DNA from: UBA10677 sp045654245
GTDB lineage: Bacteria > Bacillota > Clostridia > Christensenellales > Pumilibacteraceae
Assembly (NCBI GenBank): GCA_045654245.1
Contig: JAZOMX010000020.1
Location: 62,001 to 126,000 of the forward strand
Direction: 5' to 3'
DNA length: 64,000 bases
The notes under the pieces were generated by a model, which saw only the letters and a list, made by a program, of their open reading frames with translations, searched no databases and had not been told where the DNA came from. Below are positions 50,318-57,555 of the stretch, piece by piece. A program made the translations under genes and the position numbers. The stretch's first letter is position 1; the number at the start of each line of letters is the position of its first letter.

Positions 50318-50935
50318 ATGAAAAAGGCTCTTTTATTATTTTTGACTTTCTTTAAGATAGGCTTATTCACTTTCGGCGGTGGATACGCTATGATTTCGAT
50401 TATCGAAAACGAGTTCGTTTCACGCAAAAAAGCGCTCGAGCACGACGAATTTATGGACGTTATTGCAATCGCCGAGTCCACGCCCGGACCTATTGCGATT
50501 AACTGCGCCACCTATATCGGTTATAAAATGGGAAAACTGCTTGGCTCTGTGTTTGCAACGATAGGCGTAGTTTTACCCTCGCTAATCATAATTTTTTGCA
50601 TTTCGCTTTTCTTCGACGCGTTCTTGTCGCTAACGCTCGTTAGTTATGCGTTTAGAGGAATTCAAGCGTGCGTAATCTACCTTATTCTCTCCGCCGGAAT
50701 AAAAATGTTCAAAAAACTCCCCAAAACACCAGTAAATATGATTGTCTTGGTTGCGGTAATGGCTTGTATGATTTGCTTTTCTCTTTTTGCTATCAAGTTC
50801 TCGTCGATATTCTATATCCTTATTTCCGGTGTTATCGGTCTTATTATCTACCTTATCGGTTACGCAAAAAACCGTAGCGAGCAAAAAAACGCTAGCAAAG
50901 TAACGACTGAAAACGAGGAGGAAAATAAACAATGA
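50318..50935 (+). CDS. chrA: chromate transporter, subunit 1 (CHR short form)
   Basis: 205 residues from the ATG at 50318; an in-frame GTG at 50240 would lie upstream of the promoter. The CHR signature is FKIGLFTFGGGYAMISIIEN and AIAESTPGPIAINCATYIGY, with about five to six transmembrane helices and a charged C-terminus. Short CHR proteins work as heteromeric pairs encoded side by side. The transported anion could be chromate or another oxyanion. Overlaps subunit 2 by four bases. Confidence 0.9.
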   Translation: MKKALLLFLTFFKIGLFTFGGGYAMISIIENEFVSRKKALEHDEFMDVIAIAESTPGPIAINCATYIGYKMGKLLGSVFATIGVVLPSLIIIFCISLFFDAFLSLTLVSYAFRGIQACVIYLILSAGIKMFKKLPKTPVNMIVLVAVMACMICFSLFAIKFSSIFYILISGVIGLIIYLIGYAKNRSEQKNASKVTTENEEENKQ

Positions 50936-51504
50936 TTTTTCTTAAATTGTTTTTAACTTTCCTCAAAATCGGCGCTGTTTCTTTCGGCGGTGGCTATGGT
51001 ATGATACCTATGATTAGAGAAGAAACGATTGCAAACGGCTGGCTAACGGAGGGCGAACTGCTAAACTTTATCGCAGTAGCAGAGTCCACTCCTGGCCCGA
51101 TTGCCGTCAATATCGCGACCTTTGTCGGCTCGTCGCAAGGCGGAATTTTGGGTGCGCTTTGCGCAACCCTAGGCGCGGTTTTACCCTCGTTTATCATTAT
51201 CCTAATTATCGTCGCCGTTATCCGCAATCTACTCAAATATGCGGGCGTAAAAGCGGTGCTAAAATCTTTCCACCCTGCTATTGCGGGTATGATACTAGCA
51301 ACCTCGGTTACCATTTTCTTAAGCACGATACTAGGCGTTTCCACCGTTAAATCCACCGTCGCTTTCGACTGGAGAGGTCTTATCATATTCACAGTAATAC
51401 TTACACTTGGAACTCTCTATAAAAAGTTTAGAAAAAAAGCGCTCTCGCCTATCGTCTTAATTTTGTGTTCCGCCGTTTTAGGTATGGCGCTGTACTCAAT
51501 CTAA
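50932..51504 (+). CDS. chromate transporter, subunit 2 (CHR short form)
   Basis: 190 residues. The same CHR motifs as subunit 1 (FLKIGAVSFGGGYGMIPMIR; AVAESTPGPIAVNIATFVGS), about five transmembrane helices. Its ATGA overlap with subunit 1 and the AGGAGG-like site inside the end of subunit 1 indicate coupled translation. The two halves are expected to have opposite membrane orientation. Confidence 0.9.
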   Translation: MIFLKLFLTFLKIGAVSFGGGYGMIPMIREETIANGWLTEGELLNFIAVAESTPGPIAVNIATFVGSSQGGILGALCATLGAVLPSFIIILIIVAVIRNLLKYAGVKAVLKSFHPAIAGMILATSVTIFLSTILGVSTVKSTVAFDWRGLIIFTVILTLGTLYKKFRKKALSPIVLILCSAVLGMALYSI

Positions 51505-51521
51505 ATATTACGAGCATTACG

Positions 51522-51553
51522 AAAAAATCTCCTTAGCAAAAAGGAGATTTTTT
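51522..51553. terminator. bidirectional intrinsic terminator
   Basis: Arms AAAAAATCTCCTT (51522-51534) and AAGGAGATTTTTT (51541-51553), between the convergent chromate and ECF genes. Confidence 0.9.
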
Positions 51554-51566
51554 GTTTTATTTAGTT

Positions 51567-52115
51567 TTATTCGCTTTTTAATTTATCGTAAATTTTTACG
51601 ATTACGGGAAGAGCAATCAGTTGAAGTAATACGCCGTAAAGTCCACCGAGCAAACTCGTTGCCGAGGATATAACGCTTATTCTTGCGTCCGCAAAAAGAT
51701 AAACGGCAACGACTACGGAGAGCATATACGCTATTCGTCCTGCGATTTGGGAAATCACGATTTTTGCGCCGACCGGCATTTTCTTGTCAGCAAGCAACCC
51801 CGAAACTAGTCCGTACACGCCGAGTTCTACTACCATTAACGGCAACGAGGCTAGGTACGGCATACCGGTAATACCGAAACTAACTACGGGCGCAAGCAAG
51901 CCCGTTACCAAGCCGGCAATCGGTCCTACGGTAAGTCCTAGCGCAAGTACGGGCAAGTGCATAGGCGAAAACGCTACGCCTAACGCTTTCCCCGTCCCCG
52001 TTAAATATCCGATTATATGAAACGCCTGCGGAAGAGCAACCGCTCCGAAAATTCCGATTATAGAATATAGTAGTTGCACGCTAACGCTTTTACTGTAAGT
52101 CCTCGTCATTAACAT
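51567..52115 (-). CDS. ECF transporter S component
   Basis: 182 residues from the ATG at 52115, with AAGGAG six bases upstream; an earlier in-frame start lacks a site. About six hydrophobic helices with the ECF-S pattern LPQAFHIIGYLTGTGKALGV, FSPMHLPVLALGLTVGPIAG and TGMPYLASLPLMVVELGVYG. S components give substrate specificity and use a shared EcfAAT module encoded elsewhere. It overlaps the kinase gene by seven bases in the larA operon, suggesting uptake of the compound that the kinase phosphorylates. Confidence 0.87.
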   Translation of the reverse strand: MLMTRTYSKSVSVQLLYSIIGIFGAVALPQAFHIIGYLTGTGKALGVAFSPMHLPVLALGLTVGPIAGLVTGLLAPVVSFGITGMPYLASLPLMVVELGVYGLVSGLLADKKMPVGAKIVISQIAGRIAYMLSVVVAVYLFADARISVISSATSLLGGLYGVLLQLIALPVIVKIYDKLKSE

Positions 52116-52684
52116 AATAAATCTCCTTGGTTTAGAGTGATATCGCATTTTTGTTTAACTGCGAATTTTTCAAAATATGCGTTCTCTTTGGGTATCCAAA
52201 GCGAGAAAAACTGCTCGGCTTTTTCGCCGTTTCGCTCCGTTATCCTCTTTTTTTGTTCGTCCTCGGTAATTTCTAAAAACACCGTTAGGTCATACGGATT
52301 ATTAAAGTACGGGTGCGTCGTATAACTCCCCTCGATTATATAAATCTTATTTTCCTTGACCTCAACTGGGGTTAGCGAAAAGTCGTGGCAGTTAAATTTG
52401 CCGTAACTAAACTCTCTCTTCCCCGCTTTAAGCGGTTCTATTACCTCGCTTAACAATCGTTCGTAGTGAATATTCCCTCCGATTTCGGCTCGGCGTAACG
52501 GCGTTCGAAGTTCGGGAGGCAAAAAGAAATCGTCGGCGTGGATAACTTCTCCCGATAAAGAACGGGCTAGATAGTCCGCTAGCATACTCTTTCCAGATGC
52601 GCAAGGCCCGTCGAGAGCAATTAGTAACCGTTCTTTTTCACTTGAAAGAGTTTTTATTTTTTCAAGAAGTTCGCTTTTTTTCAT
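52109..52684 (-). CDS. uridine-kinase-like P-loop kinase
   Basis: 191 residues. Walker A ALDGPCASGKSMLADYLA, the DD motif VIHADDFFLPPELR and the later IIEGSYTTHPYF segment place it in the uridine kinase/phosphoribulokinase-like family. No N- or C-terminal extra domain. The substrate may be a nucleoside or a vitamin-like alcohol brought in by the ECF S component next to it. One-base overlap with larA. Confidence 0.85.
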   Translation of the reverse strand: MKKSELLEKIKTLSSEKERLLIALDGPCASGKSMLADYLARSLSGEVIHADDFFLPPELRTPLRRAEIGGNIHYERLLSEVIEPLKAGKREFSYGKFNCHDFSLTPVEVKENKIYIIEGSYTTHPYFNNPYDLTVFLEITEDEQKKRITERNGEKAEQFFSLWIPKENAYFEKFAVKQKCDITLNQGDLLC

Positions 52685-53964
52685 TACTCGCCCACCACCA
52701 TAACGGCTACTCCGTCGGGTATTGCGGTAATCGTCGGCTTATCTACGCCGACTAATTTCTTCGCAAGAGCAACGCCCTCTTCAAGAGAATGGGCTGGGTG
52801 CATATGCATAGCCTTAATCATATCGTCGGGCGCGTCGGAAATATAAATCACGGTTGCTCGCAAAAGTATGCGAAGAAGTATTTGCGACTCCCACTGGTCT
52901 GGAACGGTTTCATTTCTCTTTCTAGCGAGAATTTCTTGCATAGTCTCTTCGATATTCTCACGCTTTGATATGCAACGGAAAAACTCCTCTCCGCCGTGGC
53001 CGTCGTTAGAGCGAGCAAGCATTACGATAACTCCGCCCTTTTTAACCGTCGCCTCCGCTGCGGTCATACCCTTAACCGCTTGATAAATATTTTGGTCGAG
53101 CGGATAACCGCCGTTAGTACAAACTACGATATCGGCAGGCTTGGGCGCAACACGGCACTTTTTCGAAAGGAACTCGCAACCCGCTTTATGCGCCAGTTCG
53201 GTATCGCCAGCAACGGCGTAAACCGCCTCTTTTTTCTCATTTATAATCACGTTCACGATAAACTTTAGTTTTGCCGTTTTCGCCGCCCAAAGCATATCTT
53301 CGTGAATAGGATTGCCCTCGATTACGCCCGTTCGAGCCTTGCTATGCGCTACGAACTCCGAACAATGGTTAGCCAAAACGCTCGTTCTTCCCGCAACGCC
53401 AGGTAAAACGCTCTTTCTTCCGCCCGAAAATCCAGCGAAAAAGTGAGGCTCGATAAAGCCTTCGGACACAAGCAAATCGCACTCGTAAGCAAGACGATTA
53501 ATATAAAGTTCTCCGCCAGACGGCAAAGTTCCTATAAATACTAGTTTGTCAGTCTCGGTACTACGGTGAATTACGATTTTTTCTCGCTCTACGATTTCCT
53601 CTCCGAACTTTGCAACGAGTTCCTCTCTCGTCGTATCACGGTGGCAACCCGTTGCGATTAGAATAGTTATATCAGCGCTAGGATTACCCTTGCGAATTTC
53701 GGCAAGCATAGGCGGAATTATAACCTTACTAGGCACGGGGCGGGTATGGTCGGACGCTATAATTACGACCTTATCTTTACCCTTTGCTAGTTCGCAAAGT
53801 TTCTCGCTACCTATCGGATTGTCAAGCGCGTTTTGAACTAGCGGAATACCTTCAAGAGTTGGCTTATACTCGTGCAAACTAGAAGTCAACACGCCAAGCA
53901 AATTCTCATCCTTAAAATCGTACTCGCAAAACTCTTTGCCGTACGGAAAACGAACGATACTCAT
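52684..53964 (-). CDS. larA: LarA family nickel-dependent lactate racemase/epimerase
   Basis: 426 residues. The four residues essential in Lactiplantibacillus LarA are found at the same numbers: His 108 (ATGCHRD), His 174 (EPHFFAG), Lys 184 (GGRKSVLPG; attachment of the nickel-pincer nucleotide) and His 200 (LANHCSEF). DHTRP at about 72-76 is also conserved. It racemises or epimerises a 2-hydroxyacid. LarB, LarC and LarE, which make the cofactor, are not in the window. First gene of a three-gene operon. Confidence 0.92.
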   Translation of the reverse strand: MSIVRFPYGKEFCEYDFKDENLLGVLTSSLHEYKPTLEGIPLVQNALDNPIGSEKLCELAKGKDKVVIIASDHTRPVPSKVIIPPMLAEIRKGNPSADITILIATGCHRDTTREELVAKFGEEIVEREKIVIHRSTETDKLVFIGTLPSGGELYINRLAYECDLLVSEGFIEPHFFAGFSGGRKSVLPGVAGRTSVLANHCSEFVAHSKARTGVIEGNPIHEDMLWAAKTAKLKFIVNVIINEKKEAVYAVAGDTELAHKAGCEFLSKKCRVAPKPADIVVCTNGGYPLDQNIYQAVKGMTAAEATVKKGGVIVMLARSNDGHGGEEFFRCISKRENIEETMQEILARKRNETVPDQWESQILLRILLRATVIYISDAPDDMIKAMHMHPAHSLEEGVALAKKLVGVDKPTITAIPDGVAVMVVGE

Positions 53965-54047
53965 CTTCTCTCCTCCGTCATTTCCCTAAAATCTCTTTTT
54001 ACGATTATATCACAGTAAACGAGAAAAGTAAATGTTTTTTTAAAATA

Positions 54048-54080
54048 AAAAATATACTCTTTTTCATAGAGTATATTTTT
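54048..54080 (-). terminator. intrinsic terminator after the 54088 gene
   Basis: Arms AAAAATATACTCT (54048-54060) and AGAGTATATTTTT (54068-54080). Confidence 0.85.
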
Positions 54081-54087
54081 CGTTTCC

Positions 54088-54696
54088 TTATTTCGTTTCG
54101 ATTTTTAAGTTATAAAAACGGTTTATATTCTCGCAAGCGGTAATACCCACGTGGAACTCTTTGGGAAAATCGGGAATTTCAACCTTTCCCTCGTGCCCGT
54201 TTACGCACACCGAAAGCACTCCGTCGTTTACCGAGCAAGTAATAGTAACTCTCTCACGCCCCGCTATCGGGAATCGTCCGATTGCTATCTTCTTTGGATA
54301 AATGTAATTACGCTCCGGTCTATCGGGCGCATACACGATATCCCATACGTTATATCCCTCTTCAAACGCTACGACCTCGATATGACGGTCATACGACGGC
54401 TTACCGTTAATCGTTTTAAGTTCGTTCGTAAACACCATAAGCGGTGCGCCGTAATCGTCAAAATCACACTCCGTCGTAAAAATATCGCCCTCGTGATATT
54501 TGTCTTTCGTTAGGAGCGATATGTATTCGTAATCGCCCATATTAATTTTTTTCCCCTCTGGCACGGGCATTAGTTTATTGCAAATATATCCGCTTTCAAC
54601 CGTGAAAGTGTCGCTAGCCTTCGACTGTGGCGAGTACGCCGGGAAAAGTTCGTCCTCGTATGCCCCTTTACTAAAATCGTAAAATTTCATTTTCAT
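54088..54696 (-). CDS. hypothetical beta-rich protein, possibly concanavalin-like carbohydrate binding
   Basis: 202 residues, no signal peptide. Predicted mostly beta strands with a C-terminal pattern (RVTITCSVNDGVLSVCVNGH, then FHVGITACENINRFYNLKIE) that resembles the last strands of concanavalin A-like lectin/glucanase folds. I do not recognise the family, so this is a fold-level guess. Site AGGAG before the ATG. Monocistronic, with its own terminator. Confidence 0.65.
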   Translation of the reverse strand: MKMKFYDFSKGAYEDELFPAYSPQSKASDTFTVESGYICNKLMPVPEGKKINMGDYEYISLLTKDKYHEGDIFTTECDFDDYGAPLMVFTNELKTINGKPSYDRHIEVVAFEEGYNVWDIVYAPDRPERNYIYPKKIAIGRFPIAGRERVTITCSVNDGVLSVCVNGHEGKVEIPDFPKEFHVGITACENINRFYNLKIETK

Positions 54697-54866
54697 TTTC
54701 TCCTATATCCCTTTTTAATTCGTTTTTTCTAGTATAACATAGTTTTTTGCATTTTTCAAGAGAAAATGAGGTGTTTATATCCGCAAACCAAACTTAAAAA
54801 AAGAATACAAAAACGATTTTCCGCCTATGCCACTAAATCCCAACGGCAATAGTTTATATGTAACGA

Positions 54867-54900
54867 AAAATACCACCGTCCAAAAGAACGGCGGTATTTT
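54867..54900 (-). terminator. terminator following the tRNA-like element
   Basis: Arms AAAATACCACCG and CGGCGGTATTTT (one wobble), loop of ten bases. On the minus strand it begins immediately after the CCA of the tRNA-like element. Confidence 0.85.
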
Positions 54901-54901
54901 G

Positions 54902-55011
54902 TGGCGGAGAAAGCGAGAGAGCAGTCGCAACGAGTTGCTCCCTTGGTGGCTTACGCCACCGCGAACACAAATTTTTTGAAAAAATTTGTGTTCGCAATCT
55001 CGGACTTCTCC
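54902..55011 (-). ncRNA. tRNA-Ser-like structured element (110 nt) ending in CCA
   Basis: On the minus strand it begins GGAGAAG (55011-55005), close to the tRNA-Ser acceptor strand. It ends with TCTCGCTTTCTCCGCCA (54918-54902), identical over 17 bases to the T-stem/acceptor/CCA end of tRNA-Ser 40 bases upstream. GGAGAAG plus CGAGA pair with TCTCG plus CTTTCTCC, imitating the 12-bp acceptor/T stack. Inside are three hairpins: a 35-bp near-palindrome (GCGAACACAAATTTTTT/reverse complement, 54961-54995), GGTGGC-GTAA-GCCACC (54945-54960, a GNRA-type loop) and GAGCA/TGCTC (54919-54940). No D-arm or anticodon arm can be drawn, so it cannot be a normal tRNA. Its own terminator follows. The 170 bases between 54697 and 54866 hold nothing I can identify. 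Confidence 0.6.
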
Positions 55012-55015
55012 AACG

Positions 55016-55053
55016 AAAAAGCCCACCCTAAACATAAGTTTGGGTGGGCTTTT
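55016..55053 (-). terminator. terminator between tRNA-Ser and the tRNA-like element
   Basis: Arms AAAAAGCCCACCC (55016-55028) and GGGTGGGCTTTTT (55042-55054) with an extra AAAC/GTTT pairing. It directly follows the tRNA CCA on the minus strand. Confidence 0.85.
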
Positions 55054-55148
55054 TGGCGGAGAAAGCGAGATTCGAACTCGCGCTACAGTTTATATCCGTA
55101 CTAACCCCTTAGCAGGGGGTCCCCTTATAGCCTCTTGGGTATTTCTCC
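55054..55148 (-). tRNA. tRNA-Ser (anticodon GCU)
   Basis: 95 bases including encoded CCA. Acceptor GGAGAAA/TTTCTCC with discriminator G, anticodon stem CCCC/GGGG with loop CTGCTAA (anticodon GCT in DNA), a long variable arm typical of class II tRNAs, and T-arm GCGAG-TTCGAAT-CTCGC. It decodes AGC and AGU serine codons. A terminator follows the CCA directly. Confidence 0.96.
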
Positions 55149-55235
55149 ACTTTTCGTGCTAACTATCACCTGATAGCCTTGTTATTCTAGCACAAGACTT
55201 TTCTTTTGTCAAGGTTTTTCGTTTATTTTTTTTAA

Positions 55236-55895
55236 TTAACTTATTTCTCCCGACTTAATTAGGCTAATAATGTCGATTGGCTCGTCAATAATATTGCGCG
55301 CACCTTGGTTTACAAGAAAATCTTTATCCCTAAACCCCCACGAACACGCCACGCATTTAAGCGCAGAATTATTAGCGGTAAGCAAATCCACCTCACTATC
55401 GCCGACGTAGATACTCTCGTCTTTAGTAGCGCCAAGTTTATCTAGCGCAATTAACACTCCGTCCGGTGCAGGCTTTGGTGCAATTCCCTCGCCCTCGCCT
55501 AGCGCAAAATCAATAAGTCCCGTAAAAGTCTCATCCTTTAATTTTTGTACGGCTTGATTATATTTATTAGAAACGATTGCGCTTTTAATTCCCATTTTTT
55601 TAACGAGCCCAAGCATTTCGATTACGCCGTCGTAAGGTGCGGTATTGTCAGCGTTATGCAGATTATAGTACTCCTTAAAAACGGGCAAGCACTCTTCAAG
55701 CATATCCTTTTTTCCCTCGGGCAAAGCGCAAAGAACTAAGGCTCGAACGCCGTTGCCTAAGTAACTTCTAACCTCTGCTCTCGTCCGAGTAGGAAAACCG
55801 AATTTTTCTAGCATATAATTAACGCTTATATGAAGGTCGGTCAAAGTATCTAATAGCGTGCCGTCAAGGTCGAAAATAATAGTTTTAACTTGCAT
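55236..55895 (-). CDS. HAD-IA hydrolase, phosphoglycolate-phosphatase-like
   Basis: 219 residues from the ATG at 55895 with AGGAGAG upstream; a longer in-frame start lacks a site. HAD motif I TIIFDLDGTLLDTL, motif II AIVSNK, motif III Lys in APKPAPDGV and motif IV YVGDSEVDLLTA. Gph-type enzymes clear phosphoglycolate or other small phosphoesters; substrate cannot be fixed from sequence. Confidence 0.9.
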   Translation of the reverse strand: MQVKTIIFDLDGTLLDTLTDLHISVNYMLEKFGFPTRTRAEVRSYLGNGVRALVLCALPEGKKDMLEECLPVFKEYYNLHNADNTAPYDGVIEMLGLVKKMGIKSAIVSNKYNQAVQKLKDETFTGLIDFALGEGEGIAPKPAPDGVLIALDKLGATKDESIYVGDSEVDLLTANNSALKCVACSWGFRDKDFLVNQGARNIIDEPIDIISLIKSGEIS

Positions 55896-55950
55896 AAATC
55901 TCTCCTTTTCTACAAGATTATACACCCGTTTTACCTTGCCGTCAAGCAAA

Positions 55951-55975
55951 AGAAAAGAGTAGGTTTCCCTACTCT
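55951..55975 (-). terminator. short terminator after the 55981 gene
   Basis: Stem AGAGTAGG/CCTACTCT with a three- to four-base loop and an A run on the plus strand side. Confidence 0.65.
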
Positions 55976-55980
55976 AACTT

Positions 55981-56427
55981 TTACTTATTTTCTTCCTCTT
56001 TTTTAGCCTCTTGTTCTGCTTTTCTCTCGTAATAGTTCTTATAACCCTTGTTCTCGTTGTCGCCTTGGTCCCATTTCTTTCCGCCAACGGCAACGAAGGC
56101 GAGAAGTAGCGATACGGTAAGCACTACTGCGATTATAGGCAAAACGAGTTTATTAGAAAGCGTAAGTTCGCTAATAAGCGTAACGAGAGCGAGGGTAATC
56201 ATACCACCGCCTAGGTAAATGCTCCACTTCTTTACGGTAATCGAGTTTCTCTCCACCACGCCCTTAACGACGAAAGCAATACCAAATCCGCCCGAAAGAA
56301 CGACTACCGCCCAGCCGAACGAGAACCAACCGAAGGACTCTTCCGCAACGACGGATAAAAGCCAAAGCAACGACGCAACTACCGCTATTACGCCAAGCGT
56401 TAAACCGAATAAAAATTTCTTACTCAT
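55981..56427 (-). CDS. four-helix membrane protein (YdjH-like position)
   Basis: 148 residues. About four transmembrane helices (near 5-27, 34-58, 68-88 and 94-114), then a basic/acidic tail rich in Lys and Glu. No domain recognised. It is the third gene of a group with an SPFH/zinc-ribbon protein and a zinc-ribbon membrane protein, the place taken by YdjH in the Bacillus ydjGHI group; sequence similarity to YdjH cannot be claimed. Site GGAG. Confidence 0.7.
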   Translation of the reverse strand: MSKKFLFGLTLGVIAVVASLLWLLSVVAEESFGWFSFGWAVVVLSGGFGIAFVVKGVVERNSITVKKWSIYLGGGMITLALVTLISELTLSNKLVLPIIAVVLTVSLLLAFVAVGGKKWDQGDNENKGYKNYYERKAEQEAKKEEENK

Positions 56428-56440
56428 TTTTAATTCTCCT

Positions 56441-57553
56441 TTATAAATACATTATCAAGCACCCTAGCCCCACGATTAGAGCGAGCGAGCCTAGGACGAC
56501 GCCTAGCACACGCAAAGCGGACACGGGCGTTTTTCCCGCAACCTTTCCGTTATATCCGCTAACGAAAAAGTTATAAAGTTTCTTCCTATAATTACAATGT
56601 CCTACGTAAACGGGCAAAAGCAAATACTTATAAGTTATGCCATTGCACGCCGTCTTCACGTCTAACGAAACGACGATATCGTATATATACCTAGACAAAA
56701 TCGCCGAACGAATTTTCGCTTGGATAGTTTGTTTTGCCTCCGCCCAACAACTCATACCGTCTTTAGTGTACTGCGTCGCCGAATATCCTGAAAGGTACTC
56801 GGGCTCGTACTTACTGCTCTGGTTAGTGTCAAAAGGTTGCATTTTGTCGATATACTTTTGCTCTATCCTAGTCGAGGCTTGAACTAAAATATCGTCGAAA
56901 GTCATAGACCAACTTCCGCTTATATTAAAGTATCTAATATACCGCTCTCTAACCGTCTTTCCATTAACTTTTTTAGTGCGGTAATAATATTTTCCCAAAA
57001 CTCCGCTATAAGTCGAATAAGTATTCGTGTCGAAAGTGAACGCCGGGTTATATATTCCGCTTACGCCCTCGGGAGTTACCGTCTTTTTAAAAGACCTAGG
57101 AGCAAAGAATTTCTTTTTCGCCCACTTTTTTACGCCCTCGATTGCCTTTTCTACTCCCACTCTAAACGGCACTACCGCAGTAGGTTTAAGTCCGGGGAGT
57201 TCTTTTGTCTCAACGATATTAGTCGTTCCGCAAAACGAACAACTCCTAGCGATATCACGCTTATCGAGTATTTCCACCGCTCCACAGTTGTCACAACGGA
57301 AAACGTGCGTTTCGTCCGACCAAGCACCGTCAACTGCGAGCAAAGTCTCAAACGCTTGCTCGGCACTAGCCATACCTTTAATTTCTTCCTTCGTTTCGCA
57401 ATACGGACAGAGCAAACAGCCGTCCTCCGCCGACCAAATCATATTCGCTCCGCAAGAAGGACACTTGGTTATTTTAGTTTCCTCTTCCTGCTGAACGGGT
57501 TCGAGCGTTTCAAACTCTTCCGCACTCGCAAACGGGTCGTTACCGTTATTCAT
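56441..57553 (-). CDS. TFIIB-type zinc-ribbon protein with C-terminal membrane helix (YdjG-like)
   Basis: 370 residues from the ATG at 57553, two bases after the upstream stop. Two N-terminal zinc ribbons (TKCPSCGANMIWSAEDGC..CPYC and FRCDNCGAVEI..CSFC), then a beta-rich domain (GVSGIYNPAFTFDTNTYSTY; YLLLPVYVGHCNYRKKLYNF), ending in a single transmembrane helix (about 350-370). This layout matches YdjG of Bacillus, part of a membrane-stress module with PspA. Function probably in membrane protection together with the SPFH gene upstream. Confidence 0.8.
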   Translation of the reverse strand: MNNGNDPFASAEEFETLEPVQQEEETKITKCPSCGANMIWSAEDGCLLCPYCETKEEIKGMASAEQAFETLLAVDGAWSDETHVFRCDNCGAVEILDKRDIARSCSFCGTTNIVETKELPGLKPTAVVPFRVGVEKAIEGVKKWAKKKFFAPRSFKKTVTPEGVSGIYNPAFTFDTNTYSTYSGVLGKYYYRTKKVNGKTVRERYIRYFNISGSWSMTFDDILVQASTRIEQKYIDKMQPFDTNQSSKYEPEYLSGYSATQYTKDGMSCWAEAKQTIQAKIRSAILSRYIYDIVVSLDVKTACNGITYKYLLLPVYVGHCNYRKKLYNFFVSGYNGKVAGKTPVSALRVLGVVLGSLALIVGLGCLIMYL

Positions 57554-57555
57554 AA

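Noticed and set aside
54902..55070. 17-bp direct repeat of the tRNA 3' end as an attachment-site pair of an integrated element
   Set aside because: Only 135 bases lie between the copies, there is no integrase nearby, and the first copy pairs with its own acceptor-like 5' end. A tRNA-like element explains it better.
54775..55104. Small frames on both strands across the tRNA-Ser region
   Set aside because: They run through the tRNA, terminators and the tRNA-like element. Their peptides (for example ending KRDSNSRYSLYPY) are translations of tRNA sequence, not proteins.
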